A stretch of DNA of 64,000 nt from Naematelia aurantialba (lineage: Eukaryota > Basidiomycota > Tremellomycetes > Tremellales > Naemateliaceae), in contig JAKFAO010000007.1 in assembly GCA_021527695.1 (NCBI GenBank), forward strand, positions 124,001 to 188,000. The letters are read 5' to 3'. The first letter of the stretch is position 1. Every line of letters starts with the position of its first letter. A program made the position numbers and the translations under genes. The notes below the pieces were generated by a model. The model saw nothing but the letters and a program-made list of their open reading frames with translations, did not search any database and was not told where the DNA came from. Shown here in pieces: positions 1 through 10,568 of the stretch.

Positions 1-1603
1 CTTACCGGCGAGACGGTCCCGCAGGAGGGCTCGGTGCACAAGCATCCTGCTCTGCGAGTAGGCTACGTCGCCCAGCACGCGTTCCACCACATCAACCAAC
101 ATCTGACGAAGACTGCCGTGCAATACATGTGAGTGCGCTGCGAGCGTATTGAAAGCGCTTGAGGGTGTGAAGAAACTAGCTGAGACATTTCAGTCAATGG
201 CGATACCAGGATGGTCACGATAGGGAGATGATGGAGAAAGCTACTCGCGTGTTGACCAAGGAGGACGAGGAGATGATGGATCGGCCCATTGAGGGCAAGG
301 ACGGCTCGCTCCGCAAGATCGAGGTGAGCTTTGAGCTTCGGCCATGAGTCCGGGCAGTCTATTGGAAGCAGCAGCTCACTTGTGGCAGTTCATCCTGGGC
401 CGACAGAAGCTCAAGAAATCGTTCCAGTACGAAGTCAAGTTCAAGGGCTACGACCACAAGCACAACGCCTGGATCCCGCGCGACGTCCTGATTGACAAGG
501 GGTTCACCAAGCTGCTGGGGCAGTTTGACGATATGGAGTCGTCCAGAGAGGGCGCGGGGATGCGGGATACCGGTGCCGCGGCGGTCAGGGAGGTCCTCGA
601 GGCGGTGGGGCTGGACGGCGATATCGCGCAGTATAACGAGATGCAGGGGCTGTCGGGAGGGCAGAAGGTGAAGGTCGTCATTGCTGCGGCCATGTTCAAC
701 CGGTGAGTTGTCGATGTCTCCTCGATGTCTCCGCACGCGCCCCTCCCCGCCGTTCTCCCCACCATCTCCCTTCGTGTCCCCCCTCTCCTCCCCTTCCTTC
801 CAACTCTAGCCACGTTTTGTAGAACACCCGGATCCACATCCAATGTGGATACTCGCCTCGATAGCTCATATGTGGTTGACGGGGCTGACCTATCCACAGA
901 CCTCAATGTCTGTTCCTCGACGAGCCTACCAACTTCTTGGACCGAGAAGCGCTGGGCGGTCTCGCTGTCGCGATCAAAGAATGGGGAGGTGCCGTGTGCA
1001 TCATCTCCCACTCGCAGGAATTCGTCTCGGCGCTCTGCCCTGAAATCTGGCACGTCGATAATGGAGAACTCACGCACCGCGGCAAAGTCGCACTGGTCGA
1101 GGATGCATTTGATAACCCGTCGATGCCGGGCTCGCGCACGACCAGCAAGTCTGGTACGCCGCGGATGGGCACGCCGACGCCAGGCGCGAGTAACGTTACG
1201 AGCGCGGCTACGAGTGCGGCAAACAGCGGCGCAGAGGACGTGGGCGATAACCTGGCGAAATTGGCTCTCAAGCCAAAGAAGAAGAAGAAGGTGGGTGATT
1301 TGAGTCTACAGCTGTCTCCAGATGCATCGGCGAACCGGTCCATCCATCCTCGAAACTAAATCCATCCATCCGGCGTCGGGACCTTTGATAGTTGGAATCC
1401 CAGGACGATGATCGCGTCGTGGCGGAGTCGCAGGACGGCGCTGATGCGTGTAGATGACGCGAAACGAGATGAAAGCGCAGGAAGAGCGGAGACGTCTGCG
1501 CAAGCTCAACTGGCTTACTTATGGCGGTACGTCGCGTTGCTGAGGCCCAAGTGTGGTGCTGATGGACGCAGGCGAGCGCGAACCCGATACCGACGACGAA
1601 TAG
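1..1603 (+). CDS. EF-3/New1-family ABC ATPase, 3' part (5' truncated by window edge)
   Basis: Ribosome-associated cytosolic ABC-F type ATPase acting in fungal translation; only the C-terminal half of the second ABC domain is inside the window. Exons read as 1-128, 194-323, 389-702, 900-1290, 1454-1526 and 1572-1603. The translation shows the chromodomain-like insert typical of EF-3 (YEVKFKGYDHKHNAWIPR), the ABC signature LSGGQ, Walker B LFLDEPTNFLD and the H-loop ISHSQEF. After a low-complexity Ser/Thr/Gly linker comes a Lys-rich tail, then a last segment ending LNWLTYGGEREPDTDDE. That ending resembles New1 rather than canonical EF-3, by my recollection of the families; EF-3 itself remains possible. 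The exon 4/5 junction between the Lys run and MTRNEMK is inferred from phase and the TGTAG acceptor. Confidence 0.88.
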
Positions 1604-2178
1604 AGGTTGGTAGTCGCACTAGAATTGGCTCGGTCGATTTCGAAGCATCTCTGGTTCATTCGACTGGTCCACGCATCTCTTTCTCGGGTTGAAGCACCTC
1701 TTGGTCAATTGGATTGTCAAAGTCGTTGCTCGTCTGTTCAGTCACGTATTTGCTCCATGGATAATCAGAGTCCTCAGTCATCCGAGTCGAGCATCGGCAT
1801 ATTCGATCTGTGTCTCTTTTCGTGTATACTCCTGTACCCCTAGATAATACCTGGCTCGGTCATAGATGGTCATATCACGGTTCCATGCATGGATTAATGA
1901 GTGCTTGCATCATGATTGAGTGCGCCAGACTGCAGGTAGTTACATGTACGGTGCGGTGCGGTACGGTGGCGACAGAAGCTCCGAATGGCATCAGTTTCTT
2001 CGAAGGAGTCGGGGCTCGAATAAGAATCTGGCGATCGTCAAAATCGATTCATCCTTCACCCCGCCGGCATCCAGTTCGTCCATCCCTCTTCGCCCTCGCT
2101 ACTCTTCACTCTCTCCTCTATCTCTATCTCTGCGCGGTCTTTAGGATTTGGCTGTACTCGCCAAGAAGAACCAGCACC
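1604..2178. other. Intergenic: ABC gene 3' end to PHB1 promoter
   Basis: No gene is seen. The stretch should hold the 3' UTR of the ABC gene and the PHB1 promoter. CT-rich sequence at about 2080-2140 lies just upstream of the PHB1 start codon. Confidence 0.5.
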
Positions 2179-3698
2179 ATGTCATTGTTCGCGGGTCTCT
2201 CGGCGAATGCGACTCGTATACTCGGTGAGTCTGAGTCTATGCCTGGACGAAGACGCAAGTCGCTGACGATGGGTCTCGCCTCTTGTTCTTTGACTTCCCC
2301 CTCTGATATTTCTCTTTCCCTTCCCTCGTTTCCCTGTGTCCTCTACGACTCACTTCTTGCGCTTCCTTCGCTCGCCACCACTCGAACGAAATCAATACTT
2401 ACACTTACACCACGTTTATGCCTCGCCTCGCCGCGCTTGCACCGTCGACAATCACGATCCCGCTCTGCTCGCACCATCCACTCTATGACACCTCCTCGGT
2501 GCAGTCGGCGCGGCGATTGGAGTGACGGCTGTGCAATCGGCGTTGTATGATGTCCCAGGTGGACACCGAGCGGTCCTGTTCGATCGGTTCTCGGGAGTGA
2601 AGCCTGTCGTGAGTCTTTTGTGGCTACTCGTACGGGTGAAGTGGCTCCGTCGCAACGGTTGAAAGCACTCCGTCGAGAGGCGCAATGTTGTCATGCGACA
2701 TGGCACCATGCTGATCGCCACAGGCAAGCGGAGAGGGAACGCACTTCTTGATCCCTGGCCTGCAAAGAGCCATTCTCTACGACGTCCGCATCAAGCCTCG
2801 GGTAGGTGCTTTCCCCTGAACATCACGAGTTATCTGACGCGGGAACAGAATATCTCGACCACTACTGGATCGAAAGGTCAGCTTTCATTTGGAGTTGTAT
2901 CTTCGCATCAAGCTGACCTCCTCAGATATGCAGATGGTCTCGTTGACGCTGCGAGTCATGTCTCGCCCTGATATGGCCCACCTGCCGAAGATCTACCAGA
3001 ACTTGGGTCTAGAGTAAGCCCAGTGCATTTTTGCTTAGCACCAGCTGACTCGCAATAGCTACGACGAGAGAGTGCTCCCTTCCATCGGTAACGAGGTGCT
3101 CAAGGCGACGGTGGCGCAATTTGACGGTGCGTCACTGCACATTTTCCCTGTCGTATGAGACTCATAGGATTAGCATCGGAATTGATCACGAACCGAGAGA
3201 TCGTTTCGGCGAGAATCAGGGACGACTTGCTGAACCGGGCCAAGGAGTTTGGTATCCTCCTCGAGGACGTGTCGATCGTGAGTCATGTCGAGTGACTCTC
3301 ACGGGCCACACTGATGCAGATGTCTTCAGACACACATGACATTTGGCAAGGAGTTTACGACGGCCGTCGAGCAGAAGCAGATTGCCCAACAAGACGCCGA
3401 GCGAGCCAAGTTTGTGGTGGAGAAAGCCGAGCAGGAGCGTCAGGCCGCCGTTATACGCGCAGAGGGAGAAGCCGAAGCTGCAAACACCATTTCCGCTGCA
3501 CTGAACAAGGCGGGCGATGCGTTTGTTCAGTTCCGAAAAATCGAGGCGAGCAGAGAGATTGGTGAGTCGCATGCAGCAGGGCGTGACATGAGCATGAGCT
3601 GATCAGCCACAGCGTCCACGCTTGCACAAGCAAGGAACGTTACGTATGTCCCGTCGAGCTCGGGGAACTTGTTGCTGCAGGTGCCGCCACAGCAGTAG
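2179..3698 (+). CDS. PHB1: Prohibitin 1 (mitochondrial inner membrane SPFH protein)
   Basis: Prohibitin subunit that forms ring complexes with Phb2 in the mitochondrial inner membrane and supports m-AAA protease function and cristae. The ATG at 2179 gives [16 protein letters not shown], and the first intron starts at 2225. Joined exons then give a short hydrophobic N-terminal anchor ([15 protein letters not shown]), the SPFH opening [14 protein letters not shown], and the core block [21 protein letters not shown]-terminal coiled coil rich in Glu/Ala/Lys follows (about 3336-3560). The protein ends [10 protein letters not shown] with TAG at 3696. The first-exon Met, the short anchor and the [10 protein letters not shown] block fit Phb1 better than Phb2. 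At least seven exons are needed, all with GT-AG introns of about 45-90 nt except the first, which is longer and CT-rich. Length is near the usual 270-290 residues. Confidence 0.93.
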
Positions 3699-3984
3699 GA
3701 GAGGAAATAATTGTACCACCATGATCATGCAGCCTCATCCCTCAACGCGTACTGGTTGGATAGGTTTAGCTCGATGCGGCGGAGCAGTTGCCAGCAGTGA
3801 CTGTACAATCGAAGTAGTAGGCAACGGAGAAAGGTTTGGTGGCAAAATGAGTGACGATCGCCCGCCGGTTATTGACAACGTTCCTTGCTGCTCTCCACCA
3901 TTGCTTGCCTGCTGTTCACATTGTACCGTCTTCACCTGCTGTTCACGGTGTACTGTTATCGCCTGCTGTCAGTCGACTGGAGAG

Positions 3985-6309
3985 ATGGTAGATGAACCAA
4001 GAGACCTGATTCTGCTGGTCTGGGTACACGGGTGAGCTCTGATTACATACCTGCCCTACTAGAAGCCGGCAGCTTATGTGCACCCAGGTTCAAAGGGAAT
4101 GAAGTCACGTTTGAATCGTTCCCCGACCGTCAGTCGCTGGTATCTCCTTACCCCGTCCCTCCGCCTTACGCCCTCCTCTCCACCCCCCCCCCCTCTCCCA
4201 TGGCCCTTCCTCCCCCATAGCCCTTCCTGTCCCATCCTGTAGCGATGTCAGGATGGCCGCTGATACCTTGCTGGTCGGATTGAACTGGTAGGCCTCTGTC
4301 ACCTGCTCCGACAGACGCATGTGTCCCTGCGAGTGGAGTCCCGCGTCTTCCCGGCATACGAGACCAGAGGGGAGTTGGTACGTCTCTCATCTCACGTCCA
4401 TCCCCCGCCCCCCCCCCCGCACGTCTGTCCCTCGCACATCTATCCCCTCGCACGTCCATCCCCTCACGTCTATCCCCTCGCACGTACATTCCCCCCACGT
4501 CTTATCCGCACGCGTACCAACATGGTATTTCGTTTGCGTATGCTGATTGCGCAGTACGCGGCGACATTGGCATTTGTCGATTGGTTGACGGGCCTGGTCG
4601 TCGAGCTGGAGAATGACCATGGCGCAGGTGGGGGTGCGGGCAAGGCAAAGGTCGTGCTGCTTGGCCATTCGTACGTCGGATTCTGTCTCGGTGTCCTAGG
4701 TCTTTTGTGTCTTCGGCCTCCCGTCTCCAGTCTCGCGTCTCCTGTCTCGCATCCTCCAACCCACGTCTACCATGCTTGCTCGAGACAGATCCCGGATCGC
4801 TGACAGGGCAGAATGGGCGGGCTGTTGATTGCCGATGCTGCGCTGGATATTGCCCGGAATACTCGGCAAGGCGATCCAATGTGGCCGCACATTGTCGGGA
4901 TGCTCGGTGAGGAGGCACGCTCAGACCATGGACAACTGCTCACGCGCTCGTTACCCTCGACAGCGTTCGACACACCTGTGAGTCTTTCATGTATAATAAT
5001 GTGAGACCCGCTGACGAAGCAGTATCTCGGACTGCACCCCGTGAGGAGAACACTGGACCGTTGTTTGAATACCCGCTGATGAGGCTTCCTGCTTCTTTGA
5101 TCTTATAGCACACCTTCGTGAGCCACTCCTCATTCTGCCGGCCGGTCTCCGCAGGACTAACACATACGCGTCACGCAGAAACACGGCCTGTCAACTGCCG
5201 CATCGTACTACGAACAAGCCAAGTCGGTAGCTTCAGCGGTGGGACTGCTGTCCCCCATGGCCCTTGGTCTAGGCTTCGGCAAGTTCGGCTCTTCGTCTTC
5301 CTCGCCCACCGCATCCACCTCGGGCTCTACATCCGCAACTCCAGCCGGCCGTTCGTCGCCATCAACCAAAGGCAAGGAAAGAGCCGCCGCCATGACGGCG
5401 GATCCACGCGATGGGTCGGCATCAGTAGCGGGCCCGAGCCAGAAGAAAACAAAATCCTGGTGGTCGGGTATCCCCCCGCCGTCGACTAGAACGATGTACG
5501 GTCTAGGCGCGGTGGCGCTCGGCGCAGCGGCTGCGGGGACGGCCTATTACCGCCGTGAGGATCTGGCGAACGGCTGGAAGTTTGGGTACGAGCACATGAC
5601 GTTTGTGCGGAATCTGTGGGACGAGGCGGCGCTTCGTGCGCGGCTCGACGGCGTGGCCGAGCTCGACGAGAGCCACCGCGTCGTCTTTCGCAAGTGAGCT
5701 CGATCTTTCACTTGTTGACATTGGTTCCCCCTTGCACGTAGCTCCTACACGGATGTCGATGAGCATTCGTTTCCCCTTGCTCCTAGCTCCTACACGGACG
5801 GCGATGAGCATGCTCTACCCCGTCGATCTGAAGGCCGTGCCGTGACTGGGTGCGGCGGAACTGACTTGTCCAGTTTCTACACGCATCTCCCGGCCCGGCC
5901 GCCGGCCTTTCTCGTCTCGCGGACATTCTGCATCCTGCCGCCCATGTCGCACCCGCTCTACCCCGTGTTCGTAGCGGCGTCCAACACGGTGTCGGCGGAC
6001 GAGGTCTCGGCGCACATGGGCATGTTCAACCCCAAGACCAACGACGGGTTCTACGACCTCGGCCTCGCGGTGGTCAAGGTCCTCGGCGCGCGGATCGAGG
6101 AAGAAGGCGTGGGGAGGGTCGGCGGCGCGACGGGGACGACGGGGATACAGACCGGGACGTGGACTGGTCCAGACCTAGAGCGGAGTTTCGAGCGAGAGAA
6201 CACCGCCCGGTCTCAAGAGGCTGGGGCAGAATTGGGATCCAAGGCGGGCGTGTATGGGTGGAGGGAGGAGAAGGACGCGGACGGCAAGGTCGTCTGGGTC
6301 GAAGAGTGA
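3985..6309 (+). CDS. Alpha/beta hydrolase, DUF676-like putative serine lipase/esterase
   Basis: Predicted serine hydrolase of a fungal family related to DUF676 lipases; substrate unknown. The ATG at 3985 begins MVDEPRDLILLVWVHG, and the next exon (4088-4128) gives the oxyanion-type HGFKGNEVTFESFP. The nucleophile elbow GHSMGGLLIAD is assembled across the intron at 4671-4810. Then follow three tiny exons (4964-4977, 5023-5040, 5109-5117) reading AFDTP, YLGLHP and HTF, a conserved block in this family as I recall it. A Ser/Thr/Pro-rich linker leads to a possible membrane segment, MYGLGAVALGAAAAGTAYY (about 5494-5550). The last exon starts at 5874 and TGA is at 6307. A hydrophobic segment this late suggests membrane association, which is inference. 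The start is supported by exon phases that recreate family order; no earlier in-frame ATG fits better. Confidence 0.8.
4378..4554 (+). repeat. Intronic tandem repeat, CACGTC(T/C)ATCCCCTCG type
   Basis: The intron 4378-4554 of the hydrolase gene is filled by degenerate copies of a unit of about 16 nt built on CACGTCTATCCCCTCG, with a run of C at about 4405-4418. The sense strand is strongly pyrimidine-rich. Confidence 0.75.
5109..5117 (+). other. 9-nt microexon of the hydrolase gene (His-Thr-Phe)
   Basis: CACACCTTC lies between TATAG and GTGAGC and joins LGLHP to KHGLSTAAS in frame. It follows exons of 14 nt (4964-4977) and 18 nt (5023-5040). The flanking introns are 57, 45, 68 and 61 nt, each with a recognisable branch site. 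The reconstruction AFDTP-YLGLHP-HTF-KHG is uninterrupted. Confidence 0.75.
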
Positions 6310-6809
6310 TAGAGCTTCGAAGCGAGTCCTTGAAGCGAGTGAAGCGAGTGGCTAGTAGATGGAGAGCGAGCGACGAGCGATCGGGTTTGTGCTGTATCTG
6401 AGCGATATTGGCTATGCACGGCCGCCGTATTCATACACTGCATGCTCGGTTGTCGTCGATCATACCCTCACGAGTATGTGCACGGATACATTGTCTGCTG
6501 GGCTTACATTGTCTGCTGGGCCATGCGTTGCCGCTGCCAATCCAACCTGTGAATAGCAGATACCCCACCAGCCGAGATGAATCTGACCCAAACCGAACAC
6601 AACCGAACGGTCATTACCTCGTGTCGCCCTCGCCACTCGGCTGACTTTTTTTGCCTCCTATTCACTGACCCTCCTTGCCTGCGATTCACTGACCACCCTT
6701 GCCTCCCTTGCCTCGCTGTAACCTGCCTCCCTCACCTCGCTGTCCACTTGCCTCCCTTGCTACGCTGCTTCCACTTGCCCGCCACGCTCTGATACACATC
6801 CAGCTGGCC
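6310..6809. other. Intergenic between convergent hydrolase and SDR genes
   Basis: Terminator region shared by two convergent genes. It contains short duplications such as CTTGCCTCCCTTGCC at about 6695-6780 and a direct repeat TTGTCTGCTGGGC at about 6490-6520. No gene is seen. Confidence 0.5.
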
Positions 6810-8875
6810 CTATTTGGCCGCCGCGAGCTCCTCCTTAAAGTCCTTGACCGCATCCGAGAACCCAGTAACCTTATCGTCGACCTCGAAGCCCATCGCCTGG
6901 GCGTCGGACGAATCGTAGTCGCCTGCCCAGGTCTCGCAGATGGCAATGACGGCTGGATCCTTTTCAAAGTCGACGAGGTCCAGCTTGTCTTTACCGCCGT
7001 GCTCTACCCTGCGCGAGGTCAGCCCAGGACTCCAAGACATCGAGACACCAAGACACCAAGGAGCCAAGTAAGGAGAACGTCACGCACAGCGCATCGATAA
7101 TCTGCCTCGGGGTCACCTTGATTCCAGGCAAGTTGATGCTCCTGGTCTCGCCCTTTTTGAACTTGTCCTCAGGCATGCACATGGCGTAGGCGATGTTGCG
7201 CACGACCGTGCGCGTGCGCGAGACGTATACTGGCATTTCGTCGAGGATCGGATCGGAGAGTGACGAGGCGATCGGGCAGATGGACCGTTGCGATTGCAGC
7301 GGTTCGCGGATCAGGCCGGAGATGAAGGATGATGCAGCGGTAGAGGGCTGGTGGTGCCTGTCAGCGATGAAGACAAGATACAAAGAGCCTCAAAACTTGG
7401 ATTGACGTGTAGGCAGGTGTCAAACTCACCGCTCCTGAACGGATCGCAACGGTCGGCAGCCTGACCGCGCGAGTATCGAGGTACCCTGCCACATGTTAGT
7501 CTGTATCCTGCGACTTTGCAAGAAACACAAGTCACCCTTGCGGCCGTAATCGTAGACGTATAGTTCCATGATCTGCTTTTCAACGCCATAACTCGATCCA
7601 GCGACTACCGGCGTGTCCCTGCTTGTCAGCGTGTCCAGTCTAGTCAGCGGGCAAGGAGAGGGAGGAGTGGTGGATACCGAGAAGGGAGACGTGAAGGTAC
7701 GGGGCACAGGAGATGCAGACTTCTGTGTATCGTTTATGGGTTGTCGTATGGATTTGTGTGGGACTGCGTGGAGCTGTGTAGATTTGTGTGAATTTGTAGA
7801 CCATTCAAAACTCACTTGGGCACGACATAGCTCGCAGGCGTGCACTTGGGCCCGCCATACACCGCCAAACTGCTGACGAACACGTAGACTGGCCGCTGGC
7901 TCGTCTTTTGGGCGTGCGCATGCGTCGCTTTTAGGAGGACGAGGTGCGAGTCGACGTTGACGCGGTAGCCGAGGTCGAAATTTGCCTCGGAGCCGCCGGA
8001 CATGATGCCGCTGTGATGTTTAGCGGACGAGACAAGACACAAACACGCGCATGGTGGTGATCGGCAGGCATCTCCAAAGGGACCGGCATGTGTTCGCAAA
8101 GCGAGAGAGTTGTGTTCGCAAAGATAGAAAGGAAAGAGTAGGGAAAGAGCAAGGAAAGAGCAAGGAAAGAGGAAGGAAAGAGTAAAGAGAGAGTAAGGAA
8201 AGAGGAAGAAACGAGGAAAGTAAGAGCAAGAAGAGACAAGCAAGAGGAGGAACGAGGAAGTGAAGAGGAAGGACCGCAAGAGACCACTCACTGCAGCGCA
8301 TACACACCCCCAATAACCTCTCCCTCGAACAGGCCCACAACCTGCTTCGCATCCCCCAAATCCGCCTGCACAGCCTTGAATCGTTTCGGGTCATCGAGCA
8401 GAAGCGGCGGCTGGACAATGTCCGTTGTGATCACCTTGACGGAAGGGAAGACATCGAGCAGGAGTTGGGCGAGCTTTTGGCCCACGAATCCTGGTGACGC
8501 AGACCACCAGAGGTGAAAGTGAGAAGCGAGAAGCGAGAGGAAGTGAGAGGAGAGGTACGACGGGTGGAAGAGCGGTGGAATGTGAGGAGTCAGGTTGAAC
8601 GGTCGGAGAGGATGTAGTTGGTTGGAGAAGTGGAGGAGAGGCGGGAGTAGATGGTCGGAGATGAGACGAGGACGAAGCGGCAGACGTCGAGGGGTGGGAC
8701 ATAGGTACCCCCCAAACCAGAAGAACGCACAAGAAAGTCGGATCAGCTCAGGAAACGGGAAACAAGAATCGTGAATGAATGCCGAAACAGTGCCAGAGCA
8801 ACTCACCGCCCGCTCCCGTGATGAGCACGGTCTTGACATGCGGCGGAAGCTTCAGAGCGTCGTAGGAAGGAGACA
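6810..8875 (-). CDS. NAD-dependent epimerase/dehydratase, D-erythronate dehydrogenase-like (extended SDR)
   Basis: Cytosolic extended short-chain dehydrogenase. The start ATG is at 8873-8875 (MSPSYDALKLPPHVK). The Rossmann glycine motif TGAGGFVGQKLAQLL is split by an intron right after TGAGG. Next come the acidic strand end ITTDI, the block SSLAVYGG, and the catalytic Tyr-Lys pair in SSYGVEKQIMEL. Later blocks are RAVRLPTVAIRSGAPS, FISGLIREPLQ and SINLPGIKVTPRQIID. The protein ends EELAAAK, with the stop at 6810. The GLIREPL and LPG-like blocks resemble DenD (D-erythronate dehydrogenase) proteins, so oxidation of a sugar acid is a reasonable guess, but the substrate is not proven. There are about seven exons, one of them preceded by a 281-nt repeat-filled intron (8011-8291). 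It is convergent with the hydrolase gene. Confidence 0.85.
8011..8291 (-). repeat. Intronic GGAAAGAG-type tandem repeat (pyrimidine-rich on sense strand)
   Basis: Plus-strand positions of about 8120-8270 consist of imperfect GGAAAGAG(CAA/TAA) units. On the gene's own strand this is a CTTTCC-rich tract inside the 281-nt intron. The next intron upstream (about 8495-8805) is also low-complexity. Confidence 0.8.
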
Positions 8876-10568
8876 TTGCGGCCAGTGATATTTTGATGGA
8901 GAGGCGGTCGGTCGAGTGCTGCAAATCGGAGCGCACAGAGCAGACACAAAGACAGTCAGAGGGACAGCTAAGAGACTCGCTGTCACGGCAAACGGCGGGG
9001 TTCAATTGCGCGCGGGCCGGTCGGACCGGCTACTCTAGACCCGAGTCCGAGTTCAATAAACGGCTCTTGTCCTATTGTCCTACTAGTATTGTATATTTGT
9101 TGTGTGGTGCAGTGGCCAGGGGCGGGCGGGGCGGGAGCTTGACTGGCTACGGTGGTCAGGTGGATAGCGAGTAGTGAAATATCTGCTCGTCCGGATACCT
9201 CAGGACCAGCCCCGAACATCCGAGTCTCGCGCACCCGAGCACCCCGACGCGACCGCCGCTTGCAGCCCGACCCGAAGACAGGGAAGACGGAGGAGGCGAC
9301 TCGTACGCTCGGTGTATACAACCCTCAAGCGCCCGGGCTCTCGCTGCATGCAAGCACCGCTAGAAACGTGGCTCGCAAACGGTGCACTGATGACGCCACT
9401 CACGCTGCTACCACTGGAGCTAGAGGAACAAAAAGCCTGATGGCCACTAAAAGCTGACTGATGCAGTGTCTCCAATACCCGTGCGCCCCTTGTTCGGCTC
9501 CGTCTCGATGGCAGTGACGGCAGTGATGGCGGTAGCGACCAGACTAGCCTCGCGATTTGAATACTGATCTGGGGATCTGGCTCGGCAGAAGCGTCTGCTG
9601 CTTCTGTCTCGAATGCTTCTACCTCTTTGTTCGTCGGACGAGGTCACCAGGTTCTCCGAGCTGGCCCCTGCGGCGGAGGAAGCGCAAATGAATCGCTCGT
9701 CCTCGCACGTCCCCTCTTGCACTCCAGGAAGCACTAGGCAGTGCTGTTGATGTTCGGACAATGTGAAACTCATTGCAGTTCCAAGTGACGCTCGCAGAGG
9801 TCCTTCCTTGCTCACCGACATCCTTCAAGCCCGCTTTGCGCTAGTTCGACGATCAATCATCTACAGCGTTCTTTGGGCTTCCTTTGGCTCGCGAGTCTTC
9901 CTTTAAAGGTGGGAGAATCATCACCATCACCATTTCATAGTCCGACGCACACATCGTCCCACTCTGTCGGAGATACAACACTGACAGACCCGGCAGGCAA
10001 GTCGTCCACTCCGGGAGCCTATAGTCCAAGACCCTCAGCCCGGCTGTGCTGCCAGCTGCCGGCGGAGTGAGCATGGCCATACATCGGCCGTGGGATATAC
10101 GCCGTAGACCGCAGCAGGTGATGGTGATGACGGTGATGATGGTGACGAGCGTGGGGGCGTCGGAAGACACGCCGCCAAAGGAGGGTATCCCGGGTATCAT
10201 GGGCTGACAGATCGGTTTCAGAGGCGCTGAACGCTCCGACTCGGTCGCTCTCGATTGCGGGGTGGCGGAGCGAGGAGGGAGCAGAGGAGGGGCGACACGA
10301 GTGCACGGAAGGTGTTTAGGTCGTCACTGCACTGCAGCGGGGCGACGGTCTGCATAGGCGACCGAAGCGAGTGGGGGAGTGATACCTTGGCGTCCGGAGG
10401 GTGGATGGACCTGCACAAGGACGAGGGGCCTTTTGTTCTCGTCCTCTACAATACCTCCTCGCTCTGGCCACGCCATAACATCTTATACCCGAGCACAACG
10501 TAAGCTTGGTCTTCTTCCCCCTAGTCTTCGCAAGCTGTCCATTGACCGCCAGACCAACAGTTGGCAGC
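8876..10568. other. Long divergent intergenic region between SDR and forkhead genes
   Basis: About 1.7 kb without a gene I can support. It must hold both promoters and probably a long 5' leader for the forkhead gene. A short ATG-initiated upstream frame at 10405-10503 (33 codons) could act as a uORF. A minus-strand frame of 116 codons (9853-10200) has no recognisable features. Trinucleotide-like CATCAC repeats occur at about 9912-9932 and 10115-10145. Confidence 0.45.

Noticed and set aside
9853..10200. Minus-strand frame of 116 codons upstream of the forkhead gene
   Set aside because: It starts with ATG but has composition typical of random GC-rich sequence, with Thr/Ile repeats from a CATCAC tract and no recognisable motif.
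10506..10568. Earlier start for the forkhead protein
   Set aside because: The upstream frame begins with TTG; the first ATG is at 10569.
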